A DNA stretch of 64,000 nt, taken from Streptomyces sp. NBC_00663. Its GTDB lineage: Bacteria > Actinomycetota > Actinomycetes > Streptomycetales > Streptomycetaceae. Positions 21,013 to 28,958 of this stretch are shown one piece after another. Both the position numbers and the translations under genes were made by a program. Below the pieces are notes generated by a model. It made no database searches. It worked only from the letters and a program-made list of their open reading frames with translations, and was not told the DNA's origin. Location of the stretch: assembly GCF_036226885.1 (NCBI RefSeq), contig NZ_CP109027.1, positions 2,418,001-2,482,000 on the forward strand, read 5' to 3'. Every line of letters begins with the position of its first letter. The first letter of the stretch is position 1.

Positions 21013-21511
21013 TCACCGGTACGGCCGCCGGTCGGCGCCGTCCTCGGTGATGGCCGCGTGGGCACCGAGGATCTGGCGGTGGCCGTCGACGTTGACGCGG
21101 ACCTCGATCAGCGCGTGCCCGACGAGGGTGCGGCACCGTCCCACGTGGCAAGGAGGCCGGCGGGGAAGCCGACGGTACGGGTCCTTCTTCCGTCGACGGA
21201 CAGCCCATAGCGCAGCACGGATGACATCTCCGTCCCTGTCGTCGTCGCGGTGAGGGTCCAGAACTCGACCCGCATCGGCGCCGGTTCGCACAACGGCCGG
21301 GCATCGCCCTCACGCCGTGCCCCTGTCACGACCGCCGCGTCCTGGGAGGGCGACCCGCTCCCGTCGGTCGCCTCGTGGAAGGTCACCACGGACCGCAGCC
21401 CGCAACCAGCAGCGCGAGAGCCATCGCGCACCCTGTCCAAGCCCCGGGGCTCAGCCGGCGGCGGGTCCTGTCCGTGTTCGCCCTCGATCGGATCGTGCGG
21501 CCCGCGGGCAT
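21013..21511 (-). pseudogene. Frameshifted lipoprotein gene
   Basis: Reading leftward from an ATG at 21511, an Arg-rich start leads to the hydrophobic stretch and lipobox AMALALLVAGCG, then a stop after GCGPW at 21383. One frame over, the sequence continues sensibly as SVVTFHEATDGSGSPSQDAA and later MRVEFWTLTATTTGTEMSSV. A third frame ends coherently (ALIEVRVNVDGHRQILGAHA) at 21013. Two frameshifts would restore a secreted lipoprotein of about 165 residues. It is either a pseudogene or the result of sequencing errors; its family is not recognised. Confidence 0.45.
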
Positions 21512-21818
21512 CTCGTGGCCCGGGCGGCGAGCGGTCTGTCCGGACCCCGCCCACGGCGGGGTCGTTCGACCGGCCGCTGTGTCCGTGCCGTGACCGGGAA
21601 GGCGCTCCGATGGCCGATGCGTGGCGTGCCGTGCGTCTCGTACCGCGTGCTCCGGAGGGCCTCGCGGGAGACGGTCTGCCGATCCGGTGGGCCGGCCCTG
21701 GCGATCCGTCGCCGAATTCGCCAAAGGGTTGAGCGCTTGTCGTCTCCTCTTCACGATGTGCCTGTCAAGTGCCCGACGGCAGGACCTCGGGCCCCAGCGC
21801 TGCAGAAGCGAGTCCAGC
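21512..21818. other. Intergenic region upstream of the aminotransferase
   Basis: No gene is supported. Forward frames extending upstream of the aminotransferase start lack family similarity. No clear promoter hexamers or operator palindromes were recognised. Confidence 0.4.
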
Positions 21819-22865
21819 ATGGTGCGTGTCCGTGCGTCTTTGTCTCAACTGCCCGCCTACGTCCCGGGCCGCAAACTGCCCGGAGCCATCGTTCTGGCCA
21901 GCAACGAATCGCCCCACGGACTGCTGCCCGGGGTGGCCGGCACGCTCGCGGAGGCGGCGGGCGGAGTGTCGCGGTATCCCGACCTGGATGCCACCGACCT
22001 GGTCCAGGCCCTGGCCGCGCACCACGAAGTCGATCCGGAGCGGATCGCGGTGGGCGCAGGCTCCTCCGAGGTCTGCGGACAGTTGCTGCACACGGTCGTC
22101 AGCCCCGCCGACGAGGTCGTCTTCGGCTGGCGCTCCTTCGAGGCGTACCCGATCCTCACCGCGGTCGCGGGCGGAACAGCGGTGAAGGTGCCCCTGCGTG
22201 AACACACTCTCGACCTCGACGCCATGGCCAAGGCGATCACCGACCGGACCCGGCTGGTGTTCGTGTGCAACCCCAACAACCCCACCTCCACCGCGCTCGG
22301 AGAGCGGGAGCTGCTCGACTTCGCCGACCGGGTGCCACGGGACGTGCTGATCGTCGTCGACGAGGCGTACCGGGAGTACGCCGATCCCTCCCTGGTCCCC
22401 GACGCCCTCGCCCTCCTCGGCGACCGGCCGAACGTGGTGGTGCTGCGGACCTTCTCGAAGGCGTACGGCCTGGCGGGGCTGCGCGTCGGCTACTGCATCG
22501 CACAGCCCGGTCTCGTCTCCCAGGTGCGCAAGACCCAGGTGCCGTTCAGTGTCAGCGCCCTCGCCCAGCGGGCAGCCGTCCTCGCCCTTGGCGAAGGCGC
22601 GGAGGTCGCCCGGCGGGCCGCGCTCACGGTCGCCGAACGGGACCGTGTCACCCGGCGGTTGCGTGAGCTGGGCCACGATGTCCCCGACTCCCACTCCAAC
22701 TTCGTCTGGCTGCCGCTCGCCGACGACAGCGCGGACTTCGCCGCGCACTGCCTCGACGGGAGGGTCGTGGTCCGCCCGTTCCTCGGTGAGGGCGTCCGGG
22801 TGACGATCGGTCTGCCGGAGGAGAACGACGCCCTGCTCGCACTCGCCACGGCGTGGAGAGGCTGA
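21819..22865 (+). CDS. pat: Aromatic amino acid aminotransferase (Pat, HisC-like)
   Basis: The product is 348 aa, a class I/II PLP aminotransferase of the HisC-related group. Its N-terminus, LPAYVPGRKLPGAIVLASNE, is typical of actinobacterial Pat (putative phenylalanine aminotransferase) rather than biosynthetic HisC. The PLP lysine lies in RTFSKAYGLAGLRVGY, and CNPNNPTS and VDEAYREYAD are the cofactor-ring and phosphate contacts. It should interconvert phenylalanine and phenylpyruvate, the entry step for the catabolic genes downstream. The ATG at 21819 is chosen from family length; the ribosome binding site is weak (GAAGCGAG). The next gene starts 5 bases after the stop, so the two are translationally linked. 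Confidence 0.82.
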   Translation: MVRVRASLSQLPAYVPGRKLPGAIVLASNESPHGLLPGVAGTLAEAAGGVSRYPDLDATDLVQALAAHHEVDPERIAVGAGSSEVCGQLLHTVVSPADEVVFGWRSFEAYPILTAVAGGTAVKVPLREHTLDLDAMAKAITDRTRLVFVCNPNNPTSTALGERELLDFADRVPRDVLIVVDEAYREYADPSLVPDALALLGDRPNVVVLRTFSKAYGLAGLRVGYCIAQPGLVSQVRKTQVPFSVSALAQRAAVLALGEGAEVARRAALTVAERDRVTRRLRELGHDVPDSHSNFVWLPLADDSADFAAHCLDGRVVVRPFLGEGVRVTIGLPEENDALLALATAWRG

Positions 22866-22870
22866 AGGCG

Positions 22871-24619
22871 ATGCGCCCCAGCGCGTACGAACGGCATCGC
22901 GAGCTGCTCCAGAGCGTCGCTCGGGGCCTCGCCGCCGGTGAGCGCCGCCGTCCCTTCACCGAGGCGACCGGCCAGGACGCGGCCGAGGCGGGGATGAGAT
23001 CGACACGCACCGCCGGGAAGGTGTTCGACTCCCTGCTGGGGAAGCCCTTCGAACTGGGCCAGCCCGGCGAAGTCGGCCGCGTGGGCACCGAGTCCTCGCC
23101 GTACTTCGGCGATCTGGGTATCGCCTACCCACGCTGTGACCCGTCGGAGCTGGTCGCGGCGGCTGCGCGGGCCGCGGCAGGCTGGCGGGCCGCGGGGCCG
23201 TACCAGCGCGCGGGACTCGCCGTGGAGATCCTGCGTCGGCTGAACACCCGCAGTCACGAGCTGGCCCTTGCGGTACACCACACCACCGGCCAGCCGCTGT
23301 CGGCCGCGCTGCGCGCCGCCGGGCCGCGCGCCCAGGACCGCGCGCTGGAAGCCGTGGCCCAGGCGTTCACCGAGTCGGAGCGTGTCCCGGCCGACCTGCG
23401 GTGGGAGAGCGCCGTACGGGGCGGGCGGCCGCTGGCGATGCAGGGCGGCTGCGCCCTGGTGCCCCGCGGGGTGTCGCTGCTCGTGGGCTGTCCGGACTTC
23501 CCGCTGTGGAACGGGTATCCAGGCCTGTTCGCCAGCCTGGTGACCGGCAACCCCGTCATCGTCGCCCCGCATCCGCGCTCGGTGCTCCCGTTGGCGATCA
23601 CGGTGCGGGTCGCCCGGCAGGTGCTCGCGGAAGCCGGTCATCTCCCGGATGTCGTGACCCTGGCGGTGGCGGAACCGGAGCGGAGGGTGCACCAGCGGCT
23701 GGCCACGGACCCGGAGGTGCGCATCGTCGACTTCACCGGCTCCGCGCGATTCGCCGACTGGCTGGAAGTGCACGCCCGTCAGGCCGTCGTGTTCGCCGAC
23801 CGGAGCGGGCTGAACACCATGGTCGTGGACTCGACCGAGGACTACCGGGGCCTGGTGCGGGGCCTCGCCCTCGCCATGTGCCTGTGCAACGGCACGGTGC
23901 GCACCACGCCGCAGAACATCCTGGTGCCCGAGCGGGGCTTCGGTACCGACGAGGGCCACAAGACCCTCCGGGATCTCGGGGCCGACCTCGGCGAGGCCGT
24001 GGACCGTCTGCTCGGGCATCCCACACGCGTGGCTCGGGTGCTGGGCGCGATCACCTGCGACGAGGTGCGCGGCGCCCTCGCCGGGGCCTCGCGGCACGGC
24101 CCGGTCCTGCACGCCTCCGCTCCCGTGCCCCACCCGGATCATCCGCACGCCGATGTGCGCAGCCCGCTGCTCGTGCGGCTGCGGGCCTCGGACGAACGCG
24201 TCTACACACGCGAATGGCCCGGACCGGTCTCCTTCCTGGTGGGGACCGAATCGACCTCGCACAGTCTGGCGCTCCTGCGGCGTGCGGCGGCGCGGCACGG
24301 CGCGCTCCACGCGTCGGTGCACTCCACCGATCCGCTGGTGCTGGCGGCCGCCGAGACGGCGGCGCTGGGCGCCGGGGCTCATCTGACGGTGAACCTCGCC
24401 GACCTGCCGGCCGACCCTTCCTCGGCCCTCGCCGACCCGCCGGGCAGCGCCGCCCATTTCGTCACCGGACGGTTCCGTGTCGTGCGTTCCCGGTGGCCGG
24501 TACCGCAGGCCGCTGCCCGGCCGGCCCAGGCGGCGGAACAGCCGGCTGCCCGCGTGCCGGAGCCCGCCTCGGTCGCCGTCCCGGACTCCGGCCCGGCCGC
24601 CGAACTGATCGACGTGTGA
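22871..24619 (+). CDS. PaaN-like protein with lost catalytic residues (pseudo-aldehyde dehydrogenase)
   Basis: The product is 582 aa and aligns along most of its length, without gaps in the core, to the intact PaaN encoded further downstream. Three residues essential in aldehyde dehydrogenases are replaced. The nucleophile Cys348 of PaaN is Arg344 here (NGTVRTTPQN against SGQMCTTPQN). The cofactor Lys236 is Ala232 (VIVAPHP against VVVKPHR). The position of the general-base Glu314 is Asp310. The FGPV motif is PGPV. NAD-dependent aldehyde oxidation is therefore unlikely. A structural, regulatory or substrate-handling role is possible. An Ala/Pro-rich tail of about 45 residues is added. The ATG at 22871 has GAGAGG 9 bases upstream; a GTG at 22853 is also in frame. 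Confidence 0.8.
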   Translation: MRPSAYERHRELLQSVARGLAAGERRRPFTEATGQDAAEAGMRSTRTAGKVFDSLLGKPFELGQPGEVGRVGTESSPYFGDLGIAYPRCDPSELVAAAARAAAGWRAAGPYQRAGLAVEILRRLNTRSHELALAVHHTTGQPLSAALRAAGPRAQDRALEAVAQAFTESERVPADLRWESAVRGGRPLAMQGGCALVPRGVSLLVGCPDFPLWNGYPGLFASLVTGNPVIVAPHPRSVLPLAITVRVARQVLAEAGHLPDVVTLAVAEPERRVHQRLATDPEVRIVDFTGSARFADWLEVHARQAVVFADRSGLNTMVVDSTEDYRGLVRGLALAMCLCNGTVRTTPQNILVPERGFGTDEGHKTLRDLGADLGEAVDRLLGHPTRVARVLGAITCDEVRGALAGASRHGPVLHASAPVPHPDHPHADVRSPLLVRLRASDERVYTREWPGPVSFLVGTESTSHSLALLRRAAARHGALHASVHSTDPLVLAAAETAALGAGAHLTVNLADLPADPSSALADPPGSAAHFVTGRFRVVRSRWPVPQAAARPAQAAEQPAARVPEPASVAVPDSGPAAELIDV

Positions 24620-24631
24620 GCGGGCCGGTCC

Positions 24632-25132
24632 TCACGCGGTCCAGACGGCGCCGCGCCCACGTACCTCGTCGAAGACCAGCCAGGTGCGGGTCGAGCGCAC
24701 TCCCGGCACCGCCTGGATGCTCTCCAGCACGACCTGGCGCAGGACCATGTTGTCCGGTGCGCGCACCAGCACCAGCACATCGAAGTCGCCTGTGACGAGC
24801 GCGACATGCTCTACGTACGGGATCTCGCGCAGAGCGCGGGAGATGTCACGCCAGGCGTTCTGGTCGATGCTCATCGTGACGTAGGCGCTGGTACCGAGGC
24901 CGGCCCGCTGTGCGTTCAGCTGTGCCGTGAAGCCCGTGATGACGTCCTCGGCCACCAGTCTGCCGATGCGCGTGTAGGCGTTGGCCCGGGAGATGTGGAC
25001 CTGCTCGGCGAGCGCACGGACCGAGATCCGGCCGTCGCCGAGGAGCCTGCTGAGGATCTGACGGTCGATGTCGTCGAGCGGGACGGCACTTTGTCCCACC
25101 ACCGAGCCTGCCGGTGCGTTTTCCTCAGACAC
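24632..25132 (-). CDS. Lrp/AsnC family regulator
   Basis: The product is 166 aa. An N-terminal helix-turn-helix (LDDIDRQILSRLLGDGRISV and LAEQVHISRANAYTRIGRL) is followed by a RAM ligand-binding domain (VEHVALVTGDFDVLVLVRAP). Such proteins form octamers that sense amino acids. It is divergent from the 2-oxoacid dehydrogenase genes, an arrangement like the Lrp-type BkdR regulators of Streptomyces bkd loci. Phenylalanine or phenylpyruvate is the natural candidate ligand; this is inference. It faces the PaaN-like gene tail to tail, 12 bases apart. GGGAGA lies 4 bases before the ATG. A 12-base palindrome lies in the shared promoter region. Confidence 0.88.
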   Translation of the reverse strand: MSEENAPAGSVVGQSAVPLDDIDRQILSRLLGDGRISVRALAEQVHISRANAYTRIGRLVAEDVITGFTAQLNAQRAGLGTSAYVTMSIDQNAWRDISRALREIPYVEHVALVTGDFDVLVLVRAPDNMVLRQVVLESIQAVPGVRSTRTWLVFDEVRGRGAVWTA

Positions 25133-25202
25133 ATTGTTCTCCCGATTCGCTCAATTCGGCAGTTCATCGCCAGTTCGGCCGAGCTATTGAACACATATTC
25201 CG

Positions 25203-25214
25203 TGGTCGCGACCA
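25203..25214. promoter_or_regulatory. Palindromic operator candidate, lrp/E1 alpha intergenic
   Basis: TGGTCGCGACCA is a perfect 12-base palindrome 38 bases before the E1 alpha start and 70 bases before the lrp start. A TTGAAC hexamer lies at 25184-25189, so the palindrome falls in the spacer/-10 zone of a rightward promoter. A repressor or Lrp-type binding role is inferred. Confidence 0.45.
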
Positions 25215-25252
25215 TTCTCCTGTCAAGTGTCCAGAGAAAGTGAGTGCCCTCC

Positions 25253-26389
25253 ATGTCTGTGAAGAGCCTCCGCCAGACGGTCCAGGGCCTCCTGCCGTCA
25301 CTGACGCCCGTGCGATTCGTGGCCGAGGACGGCACGCCGGTCGCCAGGCAGCCGGCCGACTACGCCGAGCCCTCGCTGGAGGTCCTGCGCGAGGCCTTCC
25401 GGCAGATGGTCCTGGGACGCCGGTTCGACACCCAGGCGACCGCGCTCACCAAGCAGGGCCGGCTCGCGGTCTACCCGTCCAGCCGGGGCCAGGAGGCCTG
25501 CCAGATCGGCGCCGTGCTCGCACTGCGCCCGGACGACTGGCTGTTCCCCACCTACCGCGACTCGGTGGCCCTGGTGTCCCGCGGCATCGACCCGATCGAG
25601 GTGCTGACGCTGCTGCGCGGCGACTGGCATTGCGGTTACGACCCCGCCGCCACCCGTGTCGCCCCGCAGTGCACCCCGCTGGCCACACAGGTGCTGCACG
25701 CGACCGGTATGGCCGAGTCCCTGCGCCGCGCGGGCCACGACGGCGTGGCGATGGCCCTCGTCGGCGACGGTGCCACCAGTGAGGGCGACTTCCACGAGGC
25801 GCTGAACTTCGCGGCCGTCTTCCGCGCGCCGGTCGTCTTCTTCGTCCAGAACAACAAGTACGCGATCTCCGTACCGCTGGCCCGGCAGACCGCGGCGCCC
25901 GCGCTCGCGTACAAGGGCATCGGCTACGGCGTGCGCTCCGAGCAGGTCGACGGCAACGACCTGGTCGCCGTGCTGGCGGTGCTGACCACGGCCGTCGAGC
26001 ACGCGCGCGCCGGAGGTGGTCCCGTCCTGGTCGAGGCGCACACCTACCGCATGGACGCGCACACCAACGCCGACGACGCCACCCGCTACCGGGAGGACGA
26101 CGAGGTCGAACAGTGGCGGGGTGCCGACCCGGTCGACCGGCTTGAGGCGTTCCTGCGCTCGCGGAACGCGCTCACCGACGAGGACGTGGCTGCGCTGCGG
26201 GAGGAGGCCGAGGACCTGGCCGCGCGGGTGCGCGCGGGCATGAACGCGGACCCCGAGCTGGACCCACTGGAGCTGTTCGCCCACGTCTACGCCGAGCCGA
26301 CGCCTCAACTGCTCGAACAGCGGGCGCAGTTGGCGGCCGAGCTGGCGGAGGCCGACGCCGCCCCCGCACCGCACGAGCAGGAGGACTGA
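25253..26389 (+). CDS. 2-oxoacid dehydrogenase E1 alpha subunit
   Basis: The product is 378 aa from the ATG at 25253 (a GTG at 25244 is closer to AGAAAG and cannot be excluded). It is the alpha subunit of a thiamine-diphosphate-dependent E1 of branched-chain type. The TPP motif runs from GDGATSEGDFHEALNF to VQNNKYAIS, and YPSSRGQEACQIGAV and PTYRD occur near residues 80-110. With the beta subunit it decarboxylates a 2-oxoacid and passes the acyl group to the E2 lipoyl arm. Its place between an aromatic aminotransferase and the paa genes suggests phenylpyruvate as substrate; branched-chain 2-oxoacids are the alternative. The beta gene begins 5 bases after the stop. Confidence 0.9.
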   Translation: MSVKSLRQTVQGLLPSLTPVRFVAEDGTPVARQPADYAEPSLEVLREAFRQMVLGRRFDTQATALTKQGRLAVYPSSRGQEACQIGAVLALRPDDWLFPTYRDSVALVSRGIDPIEVLTLLRGDWHCGYDPAATRVAPQCTPLATQVLHATGMAESLRRAGHDGVAMALVGDGATSEGDFHEALNFAAVFRAPVVFFVQNNKYAISVPLARQTAAPALAYKGIGYGVRSEQVDGNDLVAVLAVLTTAVEHARAGGGPVLVEAHTYRMDAHTNADDATRYREDDEVEQWRGADPVDRLEAFLRSRNALTDEDVAALREEAEDLAARVRAGMNADPELDPLELFAHVYAEPTPQLLEQRAQLAAELAEADAAPAPHEQED

Positions 26390-26394
26390 ACACG

Positions 26395-27414
26395 ATGGCC
26401 AAGGTCACGATGGCGCAGGCGCTGAACACCGCCCTGCGCGACGCTCTGCGCGAGGACGAGCGGGTGCTCGTCTTCGGCGAGGACGTCGGTCCGCTCGGCG
26501 GGGTGTTCCGCATCACCGACGGGCTGACGCGCGACTTCGGAGAGCAGCGCTGCTTCGACACCCCGCTGGCCGAGGCCGGCATCGTCGGTCTGGCGGTCGG
26601 CATGGCGATGGGCGGGTTCCGGCCCGTGGTGGAGATGCAGTTCGACGCCTTCGCGTACCCGGCGTTCGAGCAGGTCGCCTCCCACGTCGCCAAGTTCCGC
26701 AACCGCACCCGCGGGCGGATCGGCCTGCCGATGGTCATCCGCATCCCGTACGCGGGCGGGATCGGCGGAGTGGAGCACCACTGCGACTCCAGTGAGGCCT
26801 ACTACGCGCACACCCCGGGACTGAAGGTCGTCACCCCGGCAACGGCCGAGGACGCGTACTGGCTGCTGCGCGACGCGGTGGCCGACCCCGACCCCGTGAT
26901 CTTCCTGGAGCCGAAGAAGCTGTACTGGTCACGTGAGGAGGCCGACCTGGAGGCGCGGGAGGCACCGCCGTTCGGCCGGGCGGCGATCCGCAGGGCAGGG
27001 CGCGACGCCACGCTGATCGCCTACGGACCGTCGGTCCCGGTGGCCCTGGCGGCGGCCGAGGCTGCCGCCGAGGACGGGATCGACCTGGAAGTCGTGGACC
27101 TGCGGACCCTGGTGCCCTTCGACGACGAGACCGTCACGGAGTCGGTCCGCAGGACCGGGCGGTGCGTGGTCGTGCAGGAGGCCCAGGGCTTCGCGGGAGT
27201 CGGCGCGGAGATCGCCGCGCGGGTCCAGGAGCGCTGTTTCCACTCCCTGGCCGCGCCCGTGCTGCGGGTCTCCGGCTTCGACATCCCCTATCCGCCGCCG
27301 AAGCTGGAGTATGCGCACCTGCCCGGCGTCGACCGGATCCGCGACGCCGTCGACCGGCTGCAGTTCGGCGACGAGCCGGACACCCGCCACCTCGTGAAGG
27401 GAGCGGTCGCATGA
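26395..27414 (+). CDS. 2-oxoacid dehydrogenase E1 beta subunit
   Basis: The product is 339 aa, the beta subunit that forms the E1 alpha2beta2 heterotetramer. Signatures include VLVFGEDVGPLGGVFRITDG, FDTPLAEAGIVGLAVGMAMG, YAGGIGGVEHHCDSSEAYYA and the C-terminal transketolase-like domain (VVQEAQGFAGVGAEIAARVQ). Length is normal for BkdB/AcoB-type proteins. The stop overlaps the E2 start (ATGA), showing tight coupling of subunit synthesis. Confidence 0.92.
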   Translation: MAKVTMAQALNTALRDALREDERVLVFGEDVGPLGGVFRITDGLTRDFGEQRCFDTPLAEAGIVGLAVGMAMGGFRPVVEMQFDAFAYPAFEQVASHVAKFRNRTRGRIGLPMVIRIPYAGGIGGVEHHCDSSEAYYAHTPGLKVVTPATAEDAYWLLRDAVADPDPVIFLEPKKLYWSREEADLEAREAPPFGRAAIRRAGRDATLIAYGPSVPVALAAAEAAAEDGIDLEVVDLRTLVPFDDETVTESVRRTGRCVVVQEAQGFAGVGAEIAARVQERCFHSLAAPVLRVSGFDIPYPPPKLEYAHLPGVDRIRDAVDRLQFGDEPDTRHLVKGAVA

Positions 27415-28880
27415 CCACCGCAACACTGCACGAGCAGCTGTTCCGGCTGCCCGACCTCGGCGAGGGACTGACCGAGGCGGAGATCATCGACTGGAAGGTC
27501 GCCGTCGGCGACACGGTGACGATCGACCAGATAGTGGTCGAGGTGGAGACCGCCAAGGCCGCGGTCGAGGTGCCGGTCCCGTACGCCGGCACCGTGCTGC
27601 GGCTGCACGCCGAGGCGGGCACGGCGCTGGGGGTGGGCGAACCGTTGATCACGGTGGGGTCGGGTGTCCCCGCCGGGGCCGACGGCACCGGCGGACGTCC
27701 GGGTGAGGATGCCGCCGAGCGCTACCGCGAGGAGGAGCAGGCCGGCTCCGGGAACGTGCTGATCGGCTACGGCACCGGCCACGAACCTGCGCCGCGCCGT
27801 CGCCGACGACGAGGCGCCCCGACCGCCACGGCTTCCGCGACTTCCGCGACTTCCGCGATCGATTCGACGGCCGCGGCAGGCCCGGCGGCCGTGGTTGTGC
27901 CGGCGGCCGACTCGGCGTTCGCGGCCGACTCGACGTCCACGGCCGGTCCCACGCCCACGGCAGGCCCAGCGACGGCGGCAGGCCCAGCGGCCGCAGTTGT
28001 GCCGCACGCCCCCCGGGCCATCTCGCCCCTCGTGCGGAGAATGGCCCGGGAACACGGAATCGATCTCACCGCGCTGGCGCCTTCCGGTCCCGCCGGAGTG
28101 GTCCTTCGACGCGATGTGGAGCAGGCCGTCGCCCAGGGCACGCGCCCCCCGGCGGAGCCCGCCCCCAGTGTGGAGCCCGTCTCCAACGGTCCCGTGCGTA
28201 TCCCGCTGCGCGGTGTCCGCCGGGCCGTGGCGGACAAGCTCTCGCGCAGCCGGACCGAGATCCCCGACGCCACCACCTGGGTCGACGTGGACGCCACCGG
28301 ACTGCTCCAGGCCAAGAAGGCACTGGAGGCCGCCGAACCGGGCCGTCGCGTCGGACTGCTCGCACTGCTGGCCCGGATCTGCGTCGCCGGTCTGCGCCGC
28401 TACCCCGAGTTGAACTCGGCAGTCGACACCGAACGGCGGGAGATCCTGCGCTTCGAGGAGGTGCACCTCGGCTTCGCCGCCCAGACCGACCGCGGGCTGG
28501 TCGTCCCCGTCGTACGCGACGCCCATCGGCTGACGACCGTACAACTGGCCGCCGAACTCGCCCGGTTGACCGAACTGGCCCGGACCGGAAGCCTGCCGCC
28601 CGACAGGCTGACCGGCGGGACCTTCACCCTCAACAATTACGGGGTGTTCGGTGTCGACGGCTCGACGCCCATCATCAACCACCCCGAGGCGGCGCTCCTC
28701 GGTGTGGGCCGCATCGTCGACAAACCCTGGGTGGTCGACGGCGCGCTCGCCGTGCGCAAGGTCACGCAGCTCTCGTTCAGCTTCGACCACCGGGTCTGCG
28801 ACGGCGGTGTGGCCGGCGGCTTCCTCCGCTTCGTGGCCGACTGCGTGGAGCGCCCGGCGACCCTGCTCGCCGACGTCTGA
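27411..28880 (+). CDS. 2-oxoacid dehydrogenase E2 dihydrolipoyl acyltransferase
   Basis: The product is 489 aa. One N-terminal lipoyl domain is present with the modified Lys49 in VEVETAKAAVEVP. A long Ala/Thr/Ser/Pro linker (about 115-195) contains short DNA repeats. The E1/E3-binding domain is ISPLVRRMAREHGIDL near 205, and the catalytic domain ends with the active-site motif SFDHRVCDGGVAGG. It transfers the acyl group to CoA and builds the core of the complex; phenylacetyl-CoA would be the product if the complex uses phenylpyruvate. The partner E3, lipoamide dehydrogenase, is not in the window and would be shared with other complexes. It ends 78 bases before paaN. Confidence 0.92.
   Translation: MTTATLHEQLFRLPDLGEGLTEAEIIDWKVAVGDTVTIDQIVVEVETAKAAVEVPVPYAGTVLRLHAEAGTALGVGEPLITVGSGVPAGADGTGGRPGEDAAERYREEEQAGSGNVLIGYGTGHEPAPRRRRRRGAPTATASATSATSAIDSTAAAGPAAVVVPAADSAFAADSTSTAGPTPTAGPATAAGPAAAVVPHAPRAISPLVRRMAREHGIDLTALAPSGPAGVVLRRDVEQAVAQGTRPPAEPAPSVEPVSNGPVRIPLRGVRRAVADKLSRSRTEIPDATTWVDVDATGLLQAKKALEAAEPGRRVGLLALLARICVAGLRRYPELNSAVDTERREILRFEEVHLGFAAQTDRGLVVPVVRDAHRLTTVQLAAELARLTELARTGSLPPDRLTGGTFTLNNYGVFGVDGSTPIINHPEAALLGVGRIVDKPWVVDGALAVRKVTQLSFSFDHRVCDGGVAGGFLRFVADCVERPATLLADV
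27832..27858 (+). repeat. 9-bp tandem repeat in E2 linker
   Basis: CTTCCGCGA is repeated three times without gaps, encoding an Ala-Thr-Ser repeat in the flexible linker between lipoyl and binding domains. Such linkers tolerate length change. Confidence 0.8.
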
Positions 28881-28935
28881 TCCCACGCGTCTTCTCTTGT
28901 TCTCTCCGCCTGGGCACACCGCACTCATCCACCTA

Positions 28936-28947
28936 CCGAACGTTCGG
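28936..28947. promoter_or_regulatory. PaaR-like operator before paaN
   Basis: CCGAACGTTCGG is a perfect 12-base palindrome, preceded by A, ending 11 bases before the paaN start codon. It fits ACCGNNCGNNCGG, the core of the PaaR (TetR family) operator described for Corynebacterium glutamicum paa genes. Its place over the leader would let a repressor block transcription of the whole paaN-to-paaE unit. No tetR-type gene is in the window. Confidence 0.6.
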
Positions 28948-28958
28948 CCTGGAGCCTC

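Noticed and set aside
25253..28880. Pyruvate dehydrogenase or acetoin dehydrogenase complex
   Set aside because: E1 alpha/beta are of branched-chain type and the paa and aminotransferase context argues against a central or acetoin role.
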